Below, in pieces: positions 32,509-39,078 of a DNA stretch of 39,078 nt. Both the position numbers and the translations under genes were made by a program. The DNA is from Candidatus Villigracilis proximus (lineage in GTDB: Bacteria; Chloroflexota; Anaerolineae; Anaerolineales; Villigracilaceae). How positions within the stretch are numbered: the stretch's first letter is position 1; the number at the start of each line of letters is the position of its first letter. Location: assembly GCA_016715195.1 (NCBI GenBank), contig JADKBB010000035.1:1-39078 (forward strand), in the 5' to 3' direction. The notes under the pieces are model-generated. The model was not told where the DNA came from. It worked only from the letters and a program-made list of their open reading frames with translations, and ran no database searches.

Positions 32509-33096
32509 TCATTTGAATGCGATCACTTCGGTGCCGATCACAATATCCGGCTCTGCATTCGGGTCGCTGACGCATAAATTTTCAAGAGTCTGTGCCGTGG
32601 AAGGACTGCTTCCATCGACCCACGCGTACGCCCAGTAACATCCCGCCAGCACTTTGACGACGGCAGTATCAAATTCTCCCATTGTGTAAGAGTAGGTAAC
32701 ACATTCGCCATGCACATTGGGGGAATTCATTCCAAAAGAAAGATTAACATTTCCGCCGGACACATTCACAAATTTTACCGGCACCAGTGTACCTTTTGAT
32801 ACCACCGGGGGTGGTTGGTTACAGGCGCTCTCCGTGTTGACGGCTGTCGCGGGCACAAAGGTCGGGACGAATGTAAATGTAGGCAGCGGCGCAATGGTAT
32901 TTGTTGCAGTCGGCGGGACTGGTGTTGCTGTTGCCGTAGGCAGTGCGGCCTGGGTCTGTGTGACGGCGAGCCATGCATTGGCGGCGGCTGTGCCCTGCAA
33001 GTCTTCAACCGTTAATGTTGGTGTGGGAGCCGGGCCGCAGGCGGACAATGCCATAACGATCAGCATGGAAATAATAAAAAGAAACTTTATCTTCAT
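32509..33096 (-). CDS. lipoprotein with Thr/Pro-rich spacer
   Basis: 195 residues. The signal peptide KIKFLFIISMLIVMALSAC ends in a lipobox (ALSAC), so Cys20 should be lipid-modified. A low-complexity spacer (about 22-85) rich in Thr, Pro and Ala follows (ATATPVPPTATNTIAPLP), then a small beta-rich domain of about 105 residues with four cysteines (SACNQPPP, HGECVTYSY, GCYWAYAW, ENLCVSD) that could form two disulfides. AAGGAG lies 7 nt before the ATG. The domain is not recognised. The gap upstream (33097-33394) holds nothing I can name. Confidence 0.8.
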   Translation of the reverse strand: MKIKFLFIISMLIVMALSACGPAPTPTLTVEDLQGTAAANAWLAVTQTQAALPTATATPVPPTATNTIAPLPTFTFVPTFVPATAVNTESACNQPPPVVSKGTLVPVKFVNVSGGNVNLSFGMNSPNVHGECVTYSYTMGEFDTAVVKVLAGCYWAYAWVDGSSPSTAQTLENLCVSDPNAEPDIVIGTEVIAFK

Positions 33097-33394
33097 TTTT
33101 TTCTCCTTGGGGATATTTTTACCACAAAGGTGCTATAAGAACCAAAACATTTATTATTAGGCTTCAATTTGCCTGTGTTATACTCTCGAAATTATAGGCT
33201 TGTTCATGACCTCTTTTAAGGTGTTTTTTTGCAGGACAGCCGCGAGACGCTTTTACACACCGATGGTCACAAGTTATTTACCTGATTAAAACTTTTGGGG
33301 AATTTCCCTTTTTGTTTTGGCAGGCAAAATCTATTTTAGTAAATCATCAAACATCCATCTCCAGAAAAACATCCAAGAAATCAGGTCATCTAAA

Positions 33395-34966
33395 ATGCTT
33401 AAGAAAAACACCCCCATTCTTCTCTCCACCATTAAAAGTTATGCAGGGAATAATTCACTGCAAATTCTTTGCTACGTTGTTATATTAATTATTGCAGCTA
33501 CAACTTTCATCTTTCAAAGCAAAGTTATTGGTCTGGAAGGCGGTTACGACGATCAACAGCCCAACCATCATGGCTGGGTAACTGCAAATACATTGGCCAT
33601 CATCAGCAAGGCAACGCCAGAAAATTATTTTGTGGGTTACGCGCTGGCATCCAGAGATGACCAAAACAATTTTCATTATGAGTATTTTGACCGTTACCCT
33701 GTTTTTTTCAGCGCAGTGTTCAATCGCATATTATCTCTCAGCGACACACTGGCTGAAAAATTGCACCTCGCCCGACAGGTGATGGATTTTATTTTTCTAG
33801 GAACCCTGATCCTTGCCTTTTTAATAGTGGATAAATTGATCAACAACAAGCCGCTATCGCTAGCCATAGCATTGCTGGTATTTTCCAATCCCTATTTACT
33901 TTGGTATAAAGACATGGTTCATTTCGATCAGCCTGCCCTGTTCGGCTTTTTGCTTCTGATCTATGCCCTCGCCCTGTACAAATTTGACGGCGTAAAGACA
34001 CTGTTATATGTTTCAACATTTATCGCAATCGGGCTGGGACGGGGATACGCATCCTATTCCATTTTGATGTTATGGCTCGCGTTCGAAGCATTTATGATAC
34101 TCAAAATCAAGGGTATGGATATTAAAGAAAAGGTCAAAAGCATATTCAGGCACCCGGCATTTCTTCTGGTAGTGCTTGCAATTGCCTGGGGTGGAAGCCT
34201 CTTAACTTACAACGTGATCATTGAAGCACACACAAGAAATGTATCTATTGTACAGACCAGTATTTTACAAAGCGCCAGATACAGATTATCACTCAACCCA
34301 AAGTTCAATCAGGAAAATGAAGATGTTATCAATTTTCCAAGTTTTGTAGAAAGTCAGGTAAATAGAATTATTCAGTGGTCGTTCCCTGTAAAAGAGATGC
34401 CCATGGGATATGCAGGGAACCTGTTCCTGCTGGGAATTATGATCGCAGCCATTGGAATCACCATCTGGAAACAAACGGCCGACAGAAGGATGATCTACTT
34501 GATTCTGACGTTATCAGGTTTCGTCTGGCTCTTCCCACTTAGGAATCTGGCCGCATTTCACGATTACACAGCCATGTACTATATTGGTATTCCGCTGGTG
34601 TTTTTCATATCAATATTTACAACGCTAAATTCCTCAAAAATAGTGTCAACGCTTCTACTCATAGCAGGCCTAGCCATTTATATTTCAAATGTTGTTCAAA
34701 CACGAGACTGGCATGAAAATAACGCAGGGCAGGCCGATGCTTATGTATATGACCTTGACCATATTCTCGAAAAGATAGACGGAAAAGGAAATAATGTAAA
34801 TATGGCTGAAGTAATTCCGTATGGACCGTTCCCACCCGGGTTTTATTTTAGTGAACAATATCTTTCGTCTAAAAACGCGGCTGATTATATTGTTTCAAGA
34901 AACAGAAATTTATTGCCAAATAATTTAACCCCCGATAACAAGATCATATTTTTATTTGAGAAGTAA
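33395..34966 (+). CDS. GT-C-like multi-pass membrane protein
   Basis: About 523 residues from ATG 33395 (MLKKNTPILLSTIKSYAG). A TTG start at 33317 would add 26 residues of unlikely N-terminus. About 11 helices. After helix 1, LEGGYDDQQPNHHGWVTANT gives the acidic first loop seen in GT-C enzymes, and DRYPVFFSAVFNRIL follows like the FPPG-type segment. A soluble tail contains YVYDLDHILEKIDGKG. The gene is richer in A/T than its neighbours, which may mark a later acquisition. The sugar donor and acceptor are unknown. Confidence 0.72.
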   Translation: MLKKNTPILLSTIKSYAGNNSLQILCYVVILIIAATTFIFQSKVIGLEGGYDDQQPNHHGWVTANTLAIISKATPENYFVGYALASRDDQNNFHYEYFDRYPVFFSAVFNRILSLSDTLAEKLHLARQVMDFIFLGTLILAFLIVDKLINNKPLSLAIALLVFSNPYLLWYKDMVHFDQPALFGFLLLIYALALYKFDGVKTLLYVSTFIAIGLGRGYASYSILMLWLAFEAFMILKIKGMDIKEKVKSIFRHPAFLLVVLAIAWGGSLLTYNVIIEAHTRNVSIVQTSILQSARYRLSLNPKFNQENEDVINFPSFVESQVNRIIQWSFPVKEMPMGYAGNLFLLGIMIAAIGITIWKQTADRRMIYLILTLSGFVWLFPLRNLAAFHDYTAMYYIGIPLVFFISIFTTLNSSKIVSTLLLIAGLAIYISNVVQTRDWHENNAGQADAYVYDLDHILEKIDGKGNNVNMAEVIPYGPFPPGFYFSEQYLSSKNAADYIVSRNRNLLPNNLTPDNKIIFLFEK

Positions 34967-34985
34967 TCAATCATTTTTACGCTTA

Positions 34986-35034
34986 AAACAATAAGTCCTG
35001 ACCCATATTGTTTATGGATCAGGACTTATTGTTT
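34986..35034. terminator. bidirectional terminator between converging genes
   Basis: AAACAATAAGTCCTGA (34986-35001) pairs perfectly with TCAGGACTTATTGTTT (35019-35034). It serves the plus-strand GT-C gene and the minus-strand GT-B gene. Confidence 0.85.
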
Positions 35035-35042
35035 AACTAAGA

Positions 35043-36515
35043 TTAAGAATTCAAAACTTTCAAAATAAATTCCGCAGTTCTCTTCCCCGCGCTTGCATCT
35101 GTGAACGTAATTTCCCGTTCAACGAACTTACGGCGTTCTTCTGAATCAACAGATCTATCTTTCAAGTACAAGTTTAGCATATCGCGCAATTCAGTTTCGT
35201 TCTGCGCCACGCGCCCTGCCTTTGCCTCGCGGAAACGTTTGTGCGTGGGCCAGTCACCGATCTCTTTGAGCGAGAGTGAGAATTTATTGGGTTTGTTCCA
35301 TCCGCCGGGAGTATCGATCACAGCCGCGATCATCGGCGTATCGTGGACAGCGGTCTCAACCAGCATCGTTGAATAAACCGTAACCAAAACATCAGAATAG
35401 GCCATCATCGAAGATTTCTCGTCCATGTCTTCGCCGCCGTAGTAGCCGAGCGAGCCGCCCAAGGCCACCGGTTGAACAACATGTACGTGCGGATATTTCT
35501 TCTCAAGCGCAAAGACCTGTGCGCGTTCATCGGCGAAGATCTTTGGTTTATCTTGAAAGTGACTGGGATGTAAACGAATCAATAATTGAGAAGGTTCTGC
35601 CAATACATCAGACGAAACCAGTTTTGCCAATGCTTCGATGTTCGGGAAGTTCGGCGCGAAATGCACGAAGCTGCTGGCGTATGAGATCAACTTGCGCTTC
35701 GGGTCAAGATTATGCAATTTAAAATATTCGTCACGCGGCATGAGCCACGACTTGCGGAAATATCCATCGTACGATGGAATGCCGCCAATGTTGACTCTTT
35801 CAGGATTCCAATCGGAGCCTTTGACGAGTTCCTCTTTTTGCAGCTCAGACCAACAGGTGGCCCACTGCACATCTGCGCCGGAGATGTTGTATGAAGATGA
35901 ATTGTCCCAGCCAACGATGGCGGTCATGTTCGGGATTCCGCGCCGCGCAGATTCGCGCAGCAGATAACGGTCCATGCGCCAGCCGGGAGTCGAAGCGATG
36001 ACCATGTCGGGTTGATACTTCTCAAAGAGGTCAGTATACAGGCCCGGGGTAGGCGTGAAGCGGTTCTGCATCCGCACCAGCCATTTGCGGACGAAGGAAA
36101 AATTCCGCAGCAGGAGAATCATCAACGCGGAGGGAATCCAAATGCCGAGGCGGAATTTCCAGCCGTTCTCGCCCCACACTTCCCAGATGTGACTGTCCAT
36201 GGCTTCGGTGTTGATGCGGCGCGAGCCGCCCACACGGCGCAAATAGATGAGCAGCGATTGCCAGCGCGGACTGATCTTTTTGGCGTAGTCGTTGGCTTGT
36301 TTTAAGCGCAGTCCTTCGATCGTTAATCCGTGATGCGTCCACTCCGCTTCGCTACGGGATGACATAAAACGTGATTTGAGTTGCGGAACAATTTCGTCAT
36401 CGGTTAATAGGATAACTTCGACGCCCGCATCCAGCAGCGTCGAAACGACGTCGCTTTGCAGGAAGTAGATGATTGCCATGCCGTGATCGGCGGAGATGAA
36501 GATGCGTTTGGTCAT
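35043..36515 (-). CDS. GT-B-fold glycosyltransferase-like protein, capsule/teichoic type
   Basis: 490 residues from ATG 36515 (MTKRIFISADHGMAIIYFL). A longer frame to 36572 crosses a -10-like box and is rejected. The N-terminal half is a Rossmann-like domain. The C-terminal half has KLISYASSFVHFAPNFPNIE, LLIRLHPSHFQDKP and SDVLVTVYSTMLVETAVHDTPMI, the HPxH...S-x-M/T-x-E pattern of the CDP-glycerol/KpsS-like group. There are no membrane helices. A damaged copy of its first ~16 codons lies at 38143-38189. The substrate is unknown. Confidence 0.75.
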   Translation of the reverse strand: MTKRIFISADHGMAIIYFLQSDVVSTLLDAGVEVILLTDDEIVPQLKSRFMSSRSEAEWTHHGLTIEGLRLKQANDYAKKISPRWQSLLIYLRRVGGSRRINTEAMDSHIWEVWGENGWKFRLGIWIPSALMILLLRNFSFVRKWLVRMQNRFTPTPGLYTDLFEKYQPDMVIASTPGWRMDRYLLRESARRGIPNMTAIVGWDNSSSYNISGADVQWATCWSELQKEELVKGSDWNPERVNIGGIPSYDGYFRKSWLMPRDEYFKLHNLDPKRKLISYASSFVHFAPNFPNIEALAKLVSSDVLAEPSQLLIRLHPSHFQDKPKIFADERAQVFALEKKYPHVHVVQPVALGGSLGYYGGEDMDEKSSMMAYSDVLVTVYSTMLVETAVHDTPMIAAVIDTPGGWNKPNKFSLSLKEIGDWPTHKRFREAKAGRVAQNETELRDMLNLYLKDRSVDSEERRKFVEREITFTDASAGKRTAEFILKVLNS

Positions 36516-36523
36516 GTAGGTTG

Positions 36524-36529
36524 ATTTTA
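36524..36529 (-). promoter_or_regulatory. -10-like box close to the start codon
   Basis: Minus-strand TAAAAT lies 8 nt before the ATG at 36515 with no Shine-Dalgarno. The gene fragment at 38143-38189 keeps the same box (38199-38204). Confidence 0.4.
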
Positions 36530-36692
36530 CCCGCTGTTTCAGGGAGTTGTAGCGATGGGGGAGATTGCCCACGTTTCAATTGAATGGTTTCCAGAGATGA
36601 TGGATGCTTTGCCAATTTTTATGTTGAATGAATATAAACAGTTATAACAACCGTCTGTTATAACTCTGTACTGCGTGTAAGGTTTTGTAATT

Positions 36693-37964
36693 TCAAAGAT
36701 AATACTTTGGTTGTCGACAGTGACCAGAAGTAATAGGACTTTGAATTTCAGCGTCAAAAGAAATTGAATTTTTTTTTGTTATTAAAGACTGAATGTCTAC
36801 AAAAAACAAATCAAGTTGAACCTGAGAAGATTCTGATTGAAACATCAAGGTGTTTCCGTCTGGTGAGATAGAAAGAGACCGTATGTAGCTATTTGGCTGT
36901 TGCAGTTCTTTTAATAAGCAAGCTTTCCGTTTTTCTGTTCTCACGTCATAACGCATTAGCCGATTATCTATTAGCCAATCTGTCTTACGAGTAAGGTCAA
37001 TTTTTGATGCGAGAAAATATAGATAGTTTCCTGTTTTATCCCAAACAGGATTAAAAGATGTGCTATCCACGCGAATTGTTTTTATTGAATCGCCTATCGC
37101 ACTGTTGACGCATATCCAGGTGGGATTGAAGCCTCCAACGCCATTGTCTGTATACGAAAACCATTTGCCATTTGGCGACCAGGATAAACCCGCTCCAGCC
37201 CGCAGCCTCGTTTTATTGTTTTTACAATTTTATTGGCGGCAACATCGAACAAAACCAATGAATAATCTTTTATAAAGAGAAGGTCGCGCCCATTTGGCGA
37301 CCATAATAATATAGGGATGCCAGCATTGGCTTCAAACAAAGGTAATTCTGATACGTTTTCGGTCGCTACGTCAATTATCCCCACAAGATAGATCGCTATG
37401 CCGTCGCCGCCCTGTGGTCTAAGTGTTGGAGTTATAGTCGGTTTACTGTATGAAAGTTCCAAGTAGGCTATTTTTGAACTATCTGGCGACCAAGCATATC
37501 TAATTAAATATGCCACGCTTTTGACGGGAAGCGATAAAGGCTCTTTTGTTAAACCATCACGGAAACCACCCACAATTTATCTTGTGAAAAATAACTAATC
37601 CACTTACCATCAGGTGACCATTGAACCCCTTCTTGGGGGTAGTCGTATGAATCTTTGTTATATATGATGTCAACTAATTTCTTCTCCCCGCTCCCATCAA
37701 GTTTGCAACCCATAAGGCATTTCCGCAATAAACGCTACGGCATTTGACTTCACCACGCTGGCGGTTGGATAGGGAATAGCAGTTGGATATGTTAGGATCA
37801 TCAACGGAACTAGAGTTGGTGAAGGGGTAGTCGATGGAGTAACGCTAGCCACAATTACGGGAGTTGGCGTAAGTGGATAACTACTAACAGGAGAAGCAAG
37901 GAAACTCCCACCAAACCGATGAAGATTAAGATCCATACAAAAGAAAATATCGTTTATTTGTCAT
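36693..37964 (-). pseudogene. TolB/WD40-like beta-propeller protein, multiply frameshifted
   Basis: Joining frames gives about 420 residues. ATG 37964 begins MTNK, then a helix (SFVWILIFIGLVGVSLLLL), a Pro/Thr spacer (LTPTPVIVASVTPSTTPSPT) and six propeller-type repeats: WSPDGKWISYFS, WSPDSSKIAYLE, WSPNGRDLLFIK, WSPNGKWFSYTD, WDKTGNYLYFLAS and ISPDGNTLMFQS. Frame changes lie near 37953, 37867-37900, 37709, 37561-37572 and 37196-37206. Five shifts in 1.3 kb, some plus and some minus, far exceed the rest of the window. This is either a decayed gene or a badly polished stretch. A surface-anchored sensor or binding protein is likely. The 177 nt between 36516 and 36692 hold nothing evident. Confidence 0.7.
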
Positions 37965-38074
37965 TACTCAAAACTCCCACTTCAAGCTGTTGGTTTCGAT
38001 CCTACTGCAGAGGCAAGAAATCCTATAAAGATAGTTGATTCTGTCTCGAATGATTTTATCTCACCTTCGGCCCC

Positions 38075-38126
38075 GCCCGATGATTAATCATCGGGCTACT
38101 CCTACAAGGGACGCTAAAGCGCCCCA
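38075..38126. repeat. double hairpin (GATGATTAATCATC palindrome type)
   Basis: GCCCGATGATTAATCATCGGGC split at its centre (38075-38085 / 38086-38096) is a perfect palindrome. It is followed by GGGACGC/GCGCCCC (38109-38126). It borders the gene fragment at 38143-38189. Confidence 0.7.
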
Positions 38127-38142
38127 GTGAACGTCCGCACGG

Positions 38143-38189
38143 TGATTGCCATGCCGGGGTCGGCGGAGATGAAGATGAGTTTGGTTACA
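38143..38189 (-). pseudogene. 5' remnant of a GT-B gene homologous to 35043-36515
   Basis: Minus-strand codons read V-TKLIFISADPGMAIT, against MTKRIFISADHGMAII at 36515. About 47 bp match with only a few changes, then similarity stops abruptly. The start codon position reads GTA rather than ATG. A TAAAAT box 9 nt upstream is also shared. The remainder of the gene is missing, and a palindromic repeat lies on the broken side. Confidence 0.7.
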
Positions 38190-38220
38190 GGGCTTGTATT
38201 TTAACATGTAGAAGTGAGGA

Positions 38221-38249
38221 TTGATTTTTGATTTTAAAAGAGCTAAACT
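38221..38249 (+). promoter_or_regulatory. leaderless promoter for the histidine kinase gene
   Basis: TTGATT (38221-38226), 17-nt spacer, TAAACT (38244-38249). A start 7 nt after the box falls exactly on the A of the ATG at 38256. Confidence 0.45.
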
Positions 38250-38255
38250 GACCTC

Positions 38256-39078
38256 ATGTTCATAATCACCCCAATCGTCGTCTCGTCTTTTATTTCATTG
38301 GTTGTGTTTGTAATGGTTGCCATCGTCGCCTGGCGGCGCAGGCATGGATTATCTGGTTATTATTTTGCCATGTGGGCAAGCTGTAATATATTTTGGATGG
38401 CGATGGTCACGCTTGGCTTTGCAGCGACAACAATTCCGTTTAAAAGTCTTCTTTGCCACTCTGGATGCATGGGGCTATTTACCCGGATTTTCGTTTTTAC
38501 TTTTATTTGCCCTATCCTTCACGGGATATGAACGTATTGTCCAAAAGAATTGGATGAAAGCCGTTGCAATACTTTTTTCCATTTCCAACTTATCATTGAT
38601 CACCACCAACACATGGCATAAATTATATTGGAGCGATTTTGTTCCTCAAGTAAATAATGTCATTTTATTCGAGCATGGTCCAGCATTTGTGTACACAGTA
38701 ATCTCAGGCTACGTATGGATATTATCGGTTTTGATCGTTTTTACCATGGGGGCATTTCGCGGATCAAGCATTATGAAGCGCCAGGCACGCTGGTTGGTAG
38801 CCGCGCTTCTTACATTTATTTTCTTGAATGTCATTTATCAAACTAACATAGCCCAAATGCCGGGGGTAGATTGGACAGCCGCCACTTCTTCACTCTTTGG
38901 TCTCATGGTTTTATGGGCTTTACATGGCGATAAATTACTGGACATTTCGCCCATTGCCCGCAACAAATTAATAAACAGTCTGAGCGATGGCATGATCGCA
39001 CTCGACTTAAAAAAACCGCATTATTGACATCAACCGCTCGGCGGGTATCCTTGGCAGCGCCGAAGATGGTTTGCTTGG
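38256..39078 (+). CDS. 7TM-sensor histidine kinase, N-terminal part, frameshifted and truncated by the window
   Basis: The first frame (MFIITPIVVSSFISLVVFVM) gives three helices to IPFK. One base too many in AAAA at 38442-38445 shifts the frame, and the next frame continues VFFATLDAWGYLPGFSFLL through four more helices. That is seven in all, as in the HisKA_7TM sensor. A linker then reads ISPIARNKLINSLSDGMIAL. A run of seven A at 39009-39015 shifts the frame again; with six A the protein goes on as LDLKNRIIDINRSAGILG, the start of a PAS domain. The kinase core is beyond the right edge. Signal and partner are unknown. Confidence 0.75.

Noticed and set aside
36516..36572. N-terminal extension of the GT-B protein (MGNLPHRYNSL...)
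   Set aside because: It crosses a -10-like box, and the homologous remnant at 38189 also starts at the MTK position.

Overview
The window looks like a chromosomal segment of an uncultured member of the Chloroflexota, probably class Anaerolineae. The main clues are a lipoprotein with the Thr/Pro/Ala-rich spacer common in that class (32509-33096), a second protein with the same kind of spacer (36693-37964), and many dispersed hairpin repeats between and inside genes. This placement is inference, because no rRNA or marker gene is present.

Nearly all the DNA serves synthesis of a surface glycan. From 1 to 17.4 kb the minus strand carries an O-antigen-polymerase-like start, a Wzz-like protein, GT2 glycosyltransferases, GT-C membrane glycosyltransferases, a DUF115/Maf-like protein, two small four-helix membrane proteins, sugar-modifying dehydrogenases, an alkaline-phosphatase-superfamily membrane protein, a CMP-sugar synthetase-like protein, two GNAT acetyltransferases and sulfotransferases. 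A small plus-strand island (17.5-18.6 kb) holds a PlsC-like acyltransferase and a YhcH/NanQ-family protein. From 18.7 to 27.8 kb (minus) come a capsule-type GT-B protein, a sulfotransferase, a NeuB-type synthase, a CMP-nonulosonate synthetase fused to a KdsC-like phosphatase, a PtmA-like SDR, a GT-C protein and a Sat-CysC PAPS synthetase. From 28 to 39 kb lie further GT-C and GT-B proteins, a Gfo/Idh/MocA oxidoreductase, a fourth sulfotransferase, an EamA-like half transporter, a decayed beta-propeller gene and the start of a 7TM histidine kinase.

The genes form a logical set. Sat-CysC makes PAPS. Four sulfotransferases use PAPS. NeuB and NeuA-phosphatase make and activate a nonulosonic (sialic-like) acid, and DUF115/GT2/GT-B enzymes could transfer sugars inside the cell. 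GT-C proteins would act on the outer face with polyprenyl-linked donors. The likely product is a sulfated, nonulosonate-containing polysaccharide or glycoconjugate.

Two layers of structure stand out beyond the genes. (1) A roughly 52-54 bp double-hairpin palindrome occurs three times, each time inside a reading frame and without breaking it. It resembles in principle the Rickettsia palindromic elements. (2) Several other hairpin families (CAGAGACG, CACAAAG, CACAGAT, GCGGACT and GGGGCG types) sit in the gaps between genes. At least four genes are broken by single-base shifts in or beside short homopolymers. This looks like residual long-read assembly error, except for the beta-propeller gene, where the density of shifts also suits real decay. 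No tRNA, rRNA, CRISPR array or transposase gene was seen.
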